This document shows positions 33,590 to 42,241 of a stretch of DNA of 64,000 nt, one piece after another. Position numbers and translations under genes: made by a program. The first letter of the stretch is position 1. Each line of letters begins with the position of its first letter. Source of the DNA: Streptomyces spongiicola (lineage in GTDB: Bacteria > Actinomycetota > Actinomycetes > Streptomycetales > Streptomycetaceae); NCBI RefSeq assembly GCF_003122365.1, contig NZ_CP029254.1, forward strand, positions 6,698,001 through 6,762,000. The letters run 5' to 3'. Below the pieces are notes generated by a model. The model saw only the letters and a program-made list of their open reading frames with translations, searched no databases and was not told the origin of the DNA.

Positions 33590-35662
33590 ATGGCTGATCG
33601 GGCAGCGGGGGCCCTGTCACTTCCCGACGACTGGCCCGCCAACCCGGACCTGAGCCTGGCCCTCAACCGAATGGGCAGCTTCGACTGGGACCTCGACAGC
33701 GGGCTGATGCACCTGGACCAGCCCGCTCTCGAGGTGCTCGACACGCCCGCCGACCAGTACGACGGCCACCCGGAGACGCTGGCCCGGCGCTTCCCGCGCG
33801 ACGAGGCGGCCCGGCTGGACGAGCTGGTCGCGCAGGCGCTGAAGAACGGCAGCTCCCACTACGGGGCGTACTTCCGCATCCGCTGCCGCAACGGCATCCT
33901 GCGCTGGACGCACACCCAGGGGTCGGTACTCCGCGATGCCGGGGGACGGCCGCACCGCGTCATCGGCATCGTCCGCGACGCCACCCGGGAGCTGGCGGAA
34001 TCCTCCGCCCGGGTCGAACTCGACGCCGAACGCAGCCGCCAGACCAGCGTCGTGGAGCGCACCACGGCCGCGCTCGCCCACGCCAGGACCGTCAGCGACG
34101 TCATCGACGTGCTGAAGGACTCGGGCGGGCTGGAGCACCTCGGCGCCACCAGCCTGGTGATGGGGCTGCTGGAGGCCGGCCGCATCCACCTCGTCGCTGA
34201 GGGGCAGGAAGGGTCCTTCGTGCCGGGCACCCGCTTCACCCGGGTCGACGAGCAGTACCCGATGAGCGAGGTCATCCGCACCCTGGTGCCCCGCTTCATC
34301 GAGTCCAGGGAGGACTTCGCCGGCTCGTACCCGCGGCTGTGGCCGCATATCAGCGGGCTCGGCATCACCTCGGCGGCCTATATGCCGCTGATCGCCCAGG
34401 CGCGGCCGATCGGCGCGCTCGGCCTGCTGTACCGGGAGAAGACCGGCTTCACCACCGAGGAGCGGAATCTGCTCGTGGCACTGAGCAGCAGCATCGCGCA
34501 GAGCCTTCAGCGGGCCATGCTCTTCGAGCAGGAGCACGACCTCGCCGAGGGGCTCCAGCAGGCCATGCTGCCCCGCCGCATCCCCTCCGTCCCCGGGGCC
34601 CGGATCGCGGTGCGCTACCGCTCGGCACGCCTCGGCCGGGACATCGGCGGCGACTGGTACGACGTCATCCCGCTGCCCGGCGGCCGGGTCGGGGCGGTCA
34701 TCGGCGACGTCCAGGGCCATGACACCCATGCCGCCGCGGTCATGGGACAGCTGCGTATCGTGCTGCGCGCCTACGCGGCCGAAGGCCACACCCCCGCGAC
34801 CGTGATGGCCCGTGCCTCGGTCTTCCTCCACGAACTCGACACCGACCGCTTCGCGACCTGCATCTACGCGGAGGCCGATCTCACCACGGGAGTCGTGCAG
34901 ATGGTCCGCGCGGGCCATATCGACCCGCTGCTCCTCGACTCCGCCGGTGAGGGCCGCCGCATCTCGGTGGAGGGCGGACTGCCGCTCGGCCTGTCCGCCG
35001 AGTTCGGCCGGCTCGAGTACCCCGTCGCCACCGTGGAGCTCGACCCCGGGCAGACCCTGCTGCTCTACACCGACGGGCTCGTCGAGGAGCGGGGCGCGGA
35101 CCTCGACGACGGTATGCGGCAGCTCACCGCCACGATCCGGAGCGGCTCCAGGAACCTCCAGCTGCTGGCGGACCAGCTCTGCGAGGAGGTCGGCGAGCGG
35201 GGCGGCGACGACGACGTCGCCCTGCTGCTCCTCCAGCGCCGAGGTGCGTACACCCCGCACGCCGGCGGGCGGTTGCAGCAGCACGTCGCCCAGAACGACC
35301 CGGAGGCGCTCAGCTCCGCGCGGCACATGATCCGGGCCGCCGTGCGGGCCTGGGGCGCCGTGGACCGGTCGGACGAGATCGAGCTGGCCGCGGACGAGCT
35401 GATCACCAACGCGCTGCTGCACACCGACGGCGGGGCGATCGTGACCGTACGCGTGCTGACCGGCACCGAACGGCGGCTGCGGGCCGAGGTGGAGGACTCC
35501 TCCAGCGCTCTTCCCAGGCGCCGGGAGGCCGGGGAGTCCGGGGTCTCCGGCCGGGGGCTGCTGCTGGTGGACCGGCTGGCGGACGTCTGGGGCGTGGAGT
35601 CGCGAGGCACCGGCAAATGCGTGTGGTGCGAGTTCACCGTCCCGGGACGGTCGGCCACCTGA
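33590..35662 (+). CDS. SpoIIE-family protein phosphatase with PAS, GAF and ATPase domains
   Basis: 690 aa. Order: PAS (about 20-135, GSFDWDLDSGLMHLD, IRCRNGILRWTHTQGSVL), GAF (about 150-310), PP2C/SpoIIE (about 325-545, GRDIGGDWYDVIPLPGGR and VIGDVQGHDTHAAAVMGQLR with metal-binding Asp), and an RsbW-like HATPase (about 565-690, ELAADELITNALLHT, GRGLLLVDRLADVWG). It joins phosphatase and switch-kinase activity in one protein, typical of Streptomyces stress-sigma partner-switching. No anti-sigma antagonist gene is adjacent. Confidence 0.94.
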   Translation: MADRAAGALSLPDDWPANPDLSLALNRMGSFDWDLDSGLMHLDQPALEVLDTPADQYDGHPETLARRFPRDEAARLDELVAQALKNGSSHYGAYFRIRCRNGILRWTHTQGSVLRDAGGRPHRVIGIVRDATRELAESSARVELDAERSRQTSVVERTTAALAHARTVSDVIDVLKDSGGLEHLGATSLVMGLLEAGRIHLVAEGQEGSFVPGTRFTRVDEQYPMSEVIRTLVPRFIESREDFAGSYPRLWPHISGLGITSAAYMPLIAQARPIGALGLLYREKTGFTTEERNLLVALSSSIAQSLQRAMLFEQEHDLAEGLQQAMLPRRIPSVPGARIAVRYRSARLGRDIGGDWYDVIPLPGGRVGAVIGDVQGHDTHAAAVMGQLRIVLRAYAAEGHTPATVMARASVFLHELDTDRFATCIYAEADLTTGVVQMVRAGHIDPLLLDSAGEGRRISVEGGLPLGLSAEFGRLEYPVATVELDPGQTLLLYTDGLVEERGADLDDGMRQLTATIRSGSRNLQLLADQLCEEVGERGGDDDVALLLLQRRGAYTPHAGGRLQQHVAQNDPEALSSARHMIRAAVRAWGAVDRSDEIELAADELITNALLHTDGGAIVTVRVLTGTERRLRAEVEDSSSALPRRREAGESGVSGRGLLLVDRLADVWGVESRGTGKCVWCEFTVPGRSAT

Positions 35663-35773
35663 AGACTACTTGACGGTAACCATATGTAACCTGATTGTCC
35701 TTGACCGTAACCGACCGTAGGCGATTGACTGCTGATTCCTGTGTTCCGGCCCCCTAGGACATGAGGACCCCCC
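35663..35773 (+). promoter_or_regulatory. promoter region with repeated GACSGTAAC elements
   Basis: Upstream of the acyltransferase gene lie CTTGACGGTAACC (about 35,669) and CTTGACCGTAACC (about 35,699), spaced 30 bp, followed by GACCGTAGG. Repeated TTGAC-containing motifs suggest an activator or operator site overlapping the promoter; the exact -10 is not clear. Confidence 0.4.
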
Positions 35774-37171
35774 TTGAGCACCAAGCTGCTGGCACCCCTG
35801 GATCTGGCCTTCTGGCACCTCGAGTCCCCCGACCACCCGATGCACCTCGGCGCGCTCGCCTACTTCGCTCCGCCCGCGTCCGGGGACACCGGCACGAGCG
35901 CGCCCGGCAGCGAGGAGATCCTCGCCCTGCTGGCCGCCCGCACCTCCGCCATCCCCCGGTTGCGCATGCGCGTCCGCGATGTGCTGCTGCCCGTGGGCGG
36001 CGCCGCCTGGATGGCGGACCAGGACTTCGACGTGCGGCGCCATCTGCGCCGGACCAGGCTGCCGGCGGGCGACTTCGCGGCGGCCGCGGCCGCCCTCGCC
36101 GGGGAGCTGATGGAGCGTCCGCTCGAACGCGGGCTGCCGCCCTGGGAGATGCACCTGCTCACCGGGGGCCCCGGGGACCCGTTCGCCGTACTGGTCAAGC
36201 TGCACCACGCCCTTGCCGACGGCATGCGCGCCGTCGCCATCGGTGCCGGGATCTTCGACGAGATCGCCGGGCCGCTCGCCGAACGCGCCCGCGAGTACGG
36301 CCGAAGGACCGGCCGGAGCCCGTCCGCCGTACCGCCGCGCTCCTGGCTCCCCGGCCCCTGGCAGGCCGCCGGGATGGCCCGCGGCCGGATCGAGGAGCTG
36401 GGCCGGGCCTTCGGCGTCGGCGCCTCCCTCGTGGGCGCCTCCCTCGCCCGGGCCGGCCGGCTCGACCCGCGCGGCACCGCCGCGCTCAGCGCCAGCTCCA
36501 GCGGCACCCGCAGGCTCGCCACCTCGGTCCTCGACCTCGACGACGTCCACGAGGTCCGCAGGATCGCGGGCGGCACCGCGAACGACGTCCTCCTCGCCAC
36601 CGTCGCCGGAGCGCTGCGCCGCTGGATGACCGGGCGGGGCGACGCCCTGCCGCCCACCGACCCCCGCGCCCTCGTCCCGGTGTCGAGGCGCCGCCCCGGC
36701 GGCCCGCCCGGCTCCGGCAACAAGCTGTCCGCCTATCTGCTCGACCTGCCCGTCACCGAACCCGACCCCTGGGCCCGGTTGTACGCGGTCCGCGCCGGCA
36801 TGGACCGCAACAAGTCGGCCGGGCCACTGCGCGGCGCCGGTGCGGTCGCCGTGCTCGCCGACCAGCTTCCGCCACTCGCCCACCGCTTCGGCGCGCCCCT
36901 CGCCGGGAACGCCGCCCGGATGCTGTTCGACCTGCTCGCGACCAGTGTGCCGCTGCCCCGCTCCGCGCTGTCGCTCGGCGGCTGCCCCTTGCGCGAGATC
37001 TACCCGATGGCGCCACTCGCCCGCGGCCAGTCCCTGGCCCTGGCGATGTCGACCTACGGGGGCCGGGTGCACTTCGGACTGGTCGCCGACGGCAGGGCCC
37101 TGCCCGACGTGGACGGGCTCGCCCGCGCGGTCGAGGACGAGCTGGCAGCGCTCCTGGAGCTGGTCCGCTAG
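35774..37171 (+). CDS. wax ester synthase/diacylglycerol acyltransferase (WS/DGAT)
   Basis: Joins an acyl-CoA to a long-chain alcohol or diacylglycerol, making storage lipid at the membrane. 465 aa from TTG 35774. The active-site motif HHALADG (HHxxxDG) is near residue 141 in LVKLHHALADGMRAV. The N-terminal APLDLAFWHLESPDHPMHLG, NDVLLATVAGALRRW and the final NRAVPPSRSALSLGG-like PLPRSALSLGGCPLRE are family features. It is a single gene, with GC-rich repeats after it. Confidence 0.92.
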   Translation: MSTKLLAPLDLAFWHLESPDHPMHLGALAYFAPPASGDTGTSAPGSEEILALLAARTSAIPRLRMRVRDVLLPVGGAAWMADQDFDVRRHLRRTRLPAGDFAAAAAALAGELMERPLERGLPPWEMHLLTGGPGDPFAVLVKLHHALADGMRAVAIGAGIFDEIAGPLAERAREYGRRTGRSPSAVPPRSWLPGPWQAAGMARGRIEELGRAFGVGASLVGASLARAGRLDPRGTAALSASSSGTRRLATSVLDLDDVHEVRRIAGGTANDVLLATVAGALRRWMTGRGDALPPTDPRALVPVSRRRPGGPPGSGNKLSAYLLDLPVTEPDPWARLYAVRAGMDRNKSAGPLRGAGAVAVLADQLPPLAHRFGAPLAGNAARMLFDLLATSVPLPRSALSLGGCPLREIYPMAPLARGQSLALAMSTYGGRVHFGLVADGRALPDVDGLARAVEDELAALLELVR

Positions 37172-37500
37172 GGAGCGTTCGAAGGCAGCTCCGTCCGCCC
37201 GCGGGGCGGGAGCGACCTTCACAACACGCCCAGCGCCGCGTCGGGCAGGGTCTGTTCGGGGGGAAGCGGCGCCCGGTGCGGTGCGGTCCGGTTGGAAGCG
37301 GCGCCCGGTGCGGTGCGGTGCGGGTCCGGTTGGGTGCGGCGTGGTCCGGTGCGGCGTCGCAGGGCGCCGGACCGGCCTCGCAGCGGCCTGCCCGGCTGGT
37401 GCGACGCCGCGGCGATTCGCCGGGCCCGCCGTGCCGGGCGCCGCGACGGGGCGAACGCCCGCCCGATGCGGCCCGGGGCGTACTGCGGCAGGCTGGAGCC
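37172..37500. repeat. GC-rich spacer with direct repeats
   Basis: The unit GGAAGCGGCGCCCGGTGCGG occurs at about 37,262 and 37,294, followed by shorter GTGCGG runs and TCCGGTTGG copies. No gene is supported. The last 40 bp must hold the start signals for the glycosylase at 37,501. Confidence 0.5.
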
Positions 37501-38364
37501 ATGCCGGAACTGCCCGAGGTGGAAGCGCTCAGGGACTTCCTCGACCAGCACCTGACGGCCAGTGAGATCGCCCGGGTGATGCCCGTGGCGATCAGCGTGC
37601 TCAAGACGTACGACCCCCCGCTCGGCGCCCTCGACGGCAGCGAGGTGGTCTCCGTGCGGCGGCACGGCAAGTTCCTGGACATCGGCACCGGCGGCGGGCT
37701 GCACCTCGTCATCCATCTGGCGCGGGCGGGCTGGCTGCAGTGGAGGGACGTGCTGCCGTCCGGGGTGCCCCGTCCGGGCAAGGGACCGCTGGCGCTGCGC
37801 GCCGCCCTCACCGGCGGGGACGGCTTCGACCTGACCGAGGCGGGCACGACGAAACGGCTCGCCGTCCACCTCGTGCGCGACCCGGCCGACGTGCCGGGCG
37901 TCGCCCGGCTCGGCCCCGACCCCCTCGCCGGCGACTTCGACCGCGACTCCTTCGCCGCCCTCCTCGCCGGGGAACGCCGGCAGATCAAGGGCGCGCTGCG
38001 CGACCAGAGCCTCATCGCCGGAATCGGCAACGCCTACAGCGACGAGATCCTGCACGCCGCGCGGATGTCACCGTACAGACTCACCTCCAAGCTCGGCGCG
38101 GAGGAGGTCACCGGGCTGTACGAGGCCACGCGTACGACGCTCCAGGACGCCGTCGAGCGCTCACGAGGGCTGGCCGCCGGCCGGCTGAAGGCCGAGAAGA
38201 AGAGCGGACTGCGGGTGCACGGCCGCACCGGCGAGCCCTGCCCGGTCTGCGGGGACACGATCCGCGAGGTGTCGTTCCACGACTCGTCCCTGCAGTACTG
38301 CCCCACGTGCCAGACCGGTGGCAGGCCGCTCGCGGACCGGAGGCTGTCGCGGCTGCTCAAGTGA
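37501..38364 (+). CDS. Fpg/Nei-family DNA glycosylase
   Basis: Base-excision repair glycosylase/AP lyase, 287 aa. It starts MPELPEVEAL: Pro2 is the nucleophile after Met removal and Glu is next to it. The H2TH region is LRDQSLIAGIGNAYSDEILH, and the C-terminal zinc finger is CPVCGDTIREVSF..CPTC. The final RLLK replaces the usual Arg-containing zinc-finger loop (QTGGRPLADRR). It is of the actinobacterial MutM2-like group, so the preferred lesion (8-oxoG or oxidised pyrimidine) is open. Its last 8 bp overlap the convergent anti-sigma gene. Confidence 0.92.
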   Translation: MPELPEVEALRDFLDQHLTASEIARVMPVAISVLKTYDPPLGALDGSEVVSVRRHGKFLDIGTGGGLHLVIHLARAGWLQWRDVLPSGVPRPGKGPLALRAALTGGDGFDLTEAGTTKRLAVHLVRDPADVPGVARLGPDPLAGDFDRDSFAALLAGERRQIKGALRDQSLIAGIGNAYSDEILHAARMSPYRLTSKLGAEEVTGLYEATRTTLQDAVERSRGLAAGRLKAEKKSGLRVHGRTGEPCPVCGDTIREVSFHDSSLQYCPTCQTGGRPLADRRLSRLLK

Positions 38365-39085
38365 CGGCGCGCGTGCGCAGTGCGCTCCCGTCCGGCGCCG
38401 ACGACGGGCGGTCGAGCGAGACGAGGTGCTCGCCGCTGTCGGTACGGACCTCGAAGCGGCCGATCTCGTCCCGCCGCAGGACCGTCCCCACCTCCATGTC
38501 CAGCTCGTCCGCCGTCCCCGAGGCGCCCGTCCCGTACCCGCCGGCCGGCACCGACCAGCTGGTGACGGAGTACTCCCTGCCGTCCGTGGCGACCGCGACC
38601 AGCCGGCAGGTCTTCGGCCCCGGCAGCTTCGCCATGCGCAGGGCCACGGCGGTGCCCCAGCCCCTGGAACGCAGATCGACCGCGCCGTACACACCGGTGG
38701 CGCCGTCCGTGGCCGCGATCCGCTCGTCCGGGCCGCCCTCGGCCGGCCCCTCCGTCCCCGGGAACAGGCTCACCGCCACCGCGGGCAGCGCCACGACCAG
38801 CGCGGCGGCCGCTGCCACCAGCCGCAGCCGCCGGCGCGAACCGCGCCGGCGGCGCGTGGCGACCTCGTGGAGAAGGTGCTCCAGAACCCTCGGGGCCGGC
38901 GGTTCGTCGGCGCGGCCCGGCCCGGCGAGGGCACCCAGCGCGGACGCGACCGGGGCGAAGTCGGAGATCTGAAGGGTGCAGAGGCCGCATTCCGACAGGT
39001 GCTCCTCGAAGCGGAAGGCGTCCGCGGGGTCGAGGACGCCCAGCGCGTAGGCGGCCACGGCCCGGTGCTGCTCCCGCAGGTTCAT
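38357..39085 (-). CDS. zinc-finger anti-sigma factor (zf-HC2), membrane-anchored
   Basis: 242 aa. The N-terminal RFEEHLSECGLCTLQI is the HX3CX2C zinc motif of ZAS-type anti-sigma factors, preceded by REQHRAVAAYALGVLDP. One membrane helix (about 100-120, LRLVAAAAALVVALPAVAVSL) and an extracellular C-terminal domain follow (GTAVALRMAKLPGPKTCRLV, SWSVPAGGYG), like the RskA domain. It should hold an ECF sigma factor at the membrane; no sigma gene is adjacent, and the nearest in the window is at 46,928-47,470. Confidence 0.88.
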   Translation of the reverse strand: MNLREQHRAVAAYALGVLDPADAFRFEEHLSECGLCTLQISDFAPVASALGALAGPGRADEPPAPRVLEHLLHEVATRRRRGSRRRLRLVAAAAALVVALPAVAVSLFPGTEGPAEGGPDERIAATDGATGVYGAVDLRSRGWGTAVALRMAKLPGPKTCRLVAVATDGREYSVTSWSVPAGGYGTGASGTADELDMEVGTVLRRDEIGRFEVRTDSGEHLVSLDRPSSAPDGSALRTRAVT

Positions 39086-39293
39086 GGACCAATCCTTCGG
39101 CTCGGCGGCTACGAACGGTCCATACGGGTCGTACGCACCGTGGGTGTCGTCCTGGAGTACGCAGCGGAGCCGTGCCGTGCTCAGCGGCGGCGGGGGAAAG
39201 TGCGACCGGGGCGTGAGCGGGGCCGCCGTGGCGCGCAGTTGTGGAGAAGAGCGGCAGAATGAGTGGGTGAATGGTGGAAACTCGGGCGTCCGT

Positions 39294-39704
39294 ATGACCG
39301 GGCGCCCCGCGGGCAGTCCTCATGTGGAGCCGCTACTCGGCGCGTATGTGCTCGGCGTGCTCGTCCCCGAGGAGGAGGCCCGGGTGGCCGGGCACCTCAC
39401 CCACTGCGCCCGGTGCCGGACCGAGTATCTCGGTATGGCCGACGCCCAGGCACTGCGGGCGGCGTGCGCGGGGGAGGACGGCTCGGACGGCGGGCCGGAC
39501 GGGACGGGCGGGACGGGTGGGACGGGCGGAATAGGCGAGCCGGGCCGGACGGGCGGAATAGGCAGGACGGGTGGGACGGGCGGAATAGGCAGGACAGGCG
39601 GGACGGGCTGGTTCGGCGGACTCAGTGGATTCGGCGGATTCAGTGCGTTCGGCGGATTCGGAGGAGCCGACCGGTCCTGTGGTGGCGGCGGCCGGACACG
39701 GTAG
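39294..39704 (+). CDS. zinc-finger (ZAS-like) protein with Gly-rich repeat tail
   Basis: 136 aa from ATG 39294. HVEPLLGAYVLGVLVPEEEA and RVAGHLTHCARCRTEYLGM carry the HX3CX2C anti-sigma zinc motif. Residues 65-125 are a Gly/Thr-rich repeat (GGTGGIGRTGG, GFGGFSAFGG) encoded by tandem GGGACGGGCGGAATAGGC-type repeats. There is no membrane helix, so it resembles the soluble N-terminal domain of an anti-sigma factor with a decayed or low-complexity tail. It diverges from the full-length anti-sigma gene at 39,085. Confidence 0.65.
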   Translation: MTGRPAGSPHVEPLLGAYVLGVLVPEEEARVAGHLTHCARCRTEYLGMADAQALRAACAGEDGSDGGPDGTGGTGGTGGIGEPGRTGGIGRTGGTGGIGRTGGTGWFGGLSGFGGFSAFGGFGGADRSCGGGGRTR

Positions 39705-39868
39705 CCGAGACCCCGCCCCGCCGCAGCGCTGCACCATGGGGGAAGGACATGCCCGGCCGGATCGTTCCGCCCGGCGCCCGGGGAGCGCTGAATGTCTCGG
39801 GGGAGCCGGCACCGCGGGGACCGCCGGACCCGGCCGCGCCCGTGCCCGTGGGCGTTGCCCGTGCCTAC

Positions 39869-40096
39869 GCCCGTGCCCGTGATCGCTCCCGTTCCCGTAT
39901 TCGCGCCCGTGCCCGTGATCGCTCCCGTTCCCGTATTCGCGCCCGTGCCCGTGATCGCTCCCGTTCCCGTATTCGCGCCCGTGCCCGTGATCGCTCCCGT
40001 TCCCGTATTCGCGCCCGTGCCCGTGATCGCTCCCGTTCCCGTATTCGCGCCCGTGCCCGTGATCGCTCCCGTTCCCGTATTCGCGCCCGTGCCCGT
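39869..40096. repeat. 36-bp tandem repeat, six full copies plus a partial
   Basis: The unit starts GCCCGTGCCCGTGATCGCTC and ends CCGTTCCCGTATTCGC; it repeats head to tail without visible change for 216 bp, then a partial copy. It abuts the presumed -35 region of the LytTR regulator gene, so it fills the place where activator sites would be. Confidence 0.9.
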
Positions 40097-40112
40097 TTCC
40101 GCGTCCGATGCC

Positions 40113-40118
40113 TAGAAT
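40113..40118 (+). promoter_or_regulatory. -10 element TAGAAT for a probable leaderless transcript
   Basis: TAGAAT ends seven bases before ATG 40126, and no Shine-Dalgarno lies between. This spacing would place transcription start at or next to the start codon. No good TTGAC-type -35 is visible upstream. Confidence 0.5.
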
Positions 40119-40125
40119 CCGCTGC

Positions 40126-41019
40126 ATGCTGCGTGTACTTGCGGTCGACGACGAGAAGCCGGCGCTCGGGGAGCTGCTCTACCTGCTGCGCTCCGACTGC
40201 CGGGTGCGCAGCGCGGACGGTGCCACCGACGCCACCGAGGCGCTGCGCCGCATCAGCCGGGCACTGGACGCCGGCCCGGACGGTGAGGGCGGCATCGACG
40301 TCGTCTTCCTCGACATCCACATGGCAGGGCTCACCGGGCTCGACATGGCGCGGCTCCTCTCGGAGTTCACCCGGCCGCCGCTGATCGTCTTCGTCACCGC
40401 CCACGAGGGCTTCGCCGTGCAGGCGTTCGACCTCAAGGCCGTCGACTACGTCCTCAAACCGGTCCGCAGGGAACGCCTCGCCGAAGCCGTCCGCCGGGTC
40501 TGCGATCTGGCCGCCGCCGCACGCGCGCCCCGGCCCCCAGCCGCCGCCGGCAGCGGCCCGGCGGGTGGCGCCGGCAGCCGTGGCGGCGCCGGTGGTGCTG
40601 GAGCGACGCCGGGCGCGACGGCCGCGCCTCGCCCCGGGCCGGGGGCCGGCCCCCTGGTCACCGGATCCACGGCACCCGGGACCGCGCCGGAGCAGATTCC
40701 GGTGGAACTCGGCGGCGTCACCCGGCTGGTACCCATAGACGAGATCACCTACGTCGAGGCCCAGGGCGACTACGCGCGGCTGCACACGCGCGGGGGCAGC
40801 CATCTCGTGCGCATACCGCTCTCCACGCTCGAGGACCGGTGGGCTTCCCGGGGCTTCGTCCGGATACACCGCAGCCGTCTCGTCGCTCTGGGGTGTATCG
40901 ACGAGCTCCGCCTGGACGGGGGCTCCACGGCCGTCCGCGTGGGCACTGCCGAACTCGCGGTGAGCCGCCGGCACGCGCGCCAGCTGCGGGATCTGCTGAT
41001 GCGGCACGCTCAGCGTTGA
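40126..41019 (+). CDS. LytTR-family response regulator
   Basis: 297 aa from ATG 40126; an in-frame ATG at 40,108 is less likely because the TAGAAT -10 lies between. Receiver domain (1-125): LAVDDEKPALGELLYLL, phospho-Asp in DVVFLDIHMAGLTGLD, VFVTAHEGFA, YVLKPV. An Ala/Gly-rich linker (130-190) leads to the LytTR DNA-binding domain (about 195-297: IPVELGGVTRLVPIDEITYV, GFVRIHRSRLVAL). The matching LytS-type kinase lies 3.4 kb downstream after the acetate-symporter genes, which it most likely controls. Confidence 0.93.
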   Translation: MLRVLAVDDEKPALGELLYLLRSDCRVRSADGATDATEALRRISRALDAGPDGEGGIDVVFLDIHMAGLTGLDMARLLSEFTRPPLIVFVTAHEGFAVQAFDLKAVDYVLKPVRRERLAEAVRRVCDLAAAARAPRPPAAAGSGPAGGAGSRGGAGGAGATPGATAAPRPGPGAGPLVTGSTAPGTAPEQIPVELGGVTRLVPIDEITYVEAQGDYARLHTRGGSHLVRIPLSTLEDRWASRGFVRIHRSRLVALGCIDELRLDGGSTAVRVGTAELAVSRRHARQLRDLLMRHAQR

Positions 41020-41467
41020 TCCCCACCCTTGGTCCCCACCCTTGGTCCCCACCCTTGGTCCCCACCGTTGGTCTCCGGCAGTTGTCCTCAGTGTCGGTCC
41101 CCGGCGTCGGTCTGCTGGTCCGGTCCCCGCCGTCGCCGGGACCGCCATCGGCAACCGCCCCGCTGCACCGCAGGTCGCCCGCGCCCGCGTCCGGGCCTGC
41201 CGCTGCGCCCGACGGGAAATCGACGCACCGACGACGCGGGTGCTCCTCCGGGGCGGATCCGCCGCATAGTGGAAACAACCGGTCCGGCCGCGGGATCTGG
41301 TACGGCGCCGCACGGTGAGTCGTCACCGCACCGTGGATACGCGCCGCACGGCGAGTACGCGCCGCGGCGGCGGGCCGGGGTTCGGGGAGCCGCTGCCGGC
41401 CGCCCCGATCGCCTCGGAGGCCGGCGGTGCTGCCCCGGAGCCATGAGCGACGGGACGGGAGAGGACG
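41020..41467. other. spacer with short tandem repeats after the response regulator
   Basis: Directly after the stop codon the 12-13-bp unit CCACCCTTGGTCC repeats four times (41,021-41,075), the last copies diverging. The rest is GC-rich with no supported gene. The ribosome-binding site GGGAGAGGA of the next small gene is at about 41,457. Confidence 0.6.
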
Positions 41468-41647
41468 ATGACCGATCGACGCACACCCCCGCAGGAGACA
41501 CCGCCCGTGGAGGCGTCCATCGCCGAAGCCCACCAGGAACGTCCGGACGGCGGGATCTGGGAACACCCCGTGGTGATCCTGTCGCTGATCGTCGCCTGTA
41601 GCGTGTTCTTCGCGGCCCTGTTCATAGGCCGGGCCCTCAGCCTCTGA
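41468..41647 (+). CDS. small single-span membrane protein, 59 aa
   Basis: Start ATG 41468 with GGGAGAGGA eight bases upstream, stop TGA 41645. A soluble N-terminal half (TPPQETPPVEASIAEAHQER) leads through GGIWEHPVV to one strong membrane helix, VILSLIVACSVFFAALFIG, and a short RALSL tail. It lies in the same direction as the response regulator, DUF485 protein, symporter and kinase genes, so it is probably an accessory subunit of the transporter or kinase. I know no named family. Confidence 0.72.
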   Translation: MTDRRTPPQETPPVEASIAEAHQERPDGGIWEHPVVILSLIVACSVFFAALFIGRALSL

Positions 41648-42241
41648 GTGGCCGGCACGGCGAGGTCCACCACCCCGCCGCCGGGGCGGTCGCACGCCTG
41701 CCCTCCGTCGCGTCTGCCCCCTTCGTGACGTCTGCCCCCTTCGTGACGCCCGCCCCCTCTGCCACGCCCGCCCCCTTCGTCGCGGCCGCTCGCCCCCGTC
41801 GCAGGCCGGCGGCCGTATGGGCGCTGGGCGCTGCCGGTCCCGCCGGCCGCAGGGCGCGCGGACCGCGGACGTTCCGCCGAGGGGTCCCGTACCCGCGCCC
41901 ACGGACACGCCGGCGAGCCGGACGCAGTCCCGAGAGAGCCGCTCCCCGCGGCCCTGCGGCCCTGCGGCCCTGCGGCCCTGCGGCTCTGCGGCCCTGCGGC
42001 TCTGCGGCTCTGCGGCCCTGCGGCTCTGCGGCTCTGCGGCCCCGCCCGCGCCCTGCGCCCGCGCCCGCCCTGCGGCCCGCGGCCTGCGGCCCCGCGGCCG
42101 TGGGACCGTGGCGGACCCCACCGGCCTGTACCCCCGTCAACCCACCTGCGTAGACTCCATGGACCCCTGCGGGCCCGCCGCTCGCCGCCGTGAGCGGCCT
42201 GCCCGCACGAGCCGCCGAGAGAACGCCGGGAGCGGACGCCG
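41648..42241. other. spacer with a 9-bp tandem repeat
   Basis: About 590 bp of GC-rich sequence; three copies of CCCCTTCGTGACG-like sequence at about 41,718-41,780 and the array at 41,951-42,040. No gene is supported. The start region of the DUF485 gene has GGGAG nine bases before ATG 42242. Confidence 0.5.
41951..42040. repeat. 9-bp tandem repeat, about ten copies
   Basis: Units GCCCTGCGG and GCTCTGCGG alternate over 90 bp. The DNA would be prone to slippage, so copy number may vary between isolates. Confidence 0.85.

Larger units (their letters stand above)
39705..40125. other. spacer dominated by a tandem repeat ahead of the LytTR gene
   Basis: The 421 bp hold about 140 bp of ordinary GC-rich sequence, then the 36-bp repeat array (39,869-40,096) and the putative leaderless promoter of the response regulator. 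Because 36 is divisible by three, frames are open across the array on both strands, but none looks like a real gene. Confidence 0.6.

Noticed and set aside
39869..40096. CRISPR array
   Set aside because: The 36-bp units are directly tandem with no unique spacers, and no cas gene is present.
39792..40115. A + strand frame giving repeated VPVIAPVPVFAP across the 36-bp array
   Set aside because: All frames are open because the repeat is a multiple of three. There is no ribosome-binding site, the non-repeat parts look random, and the -10 of the next gene overlaps its end.
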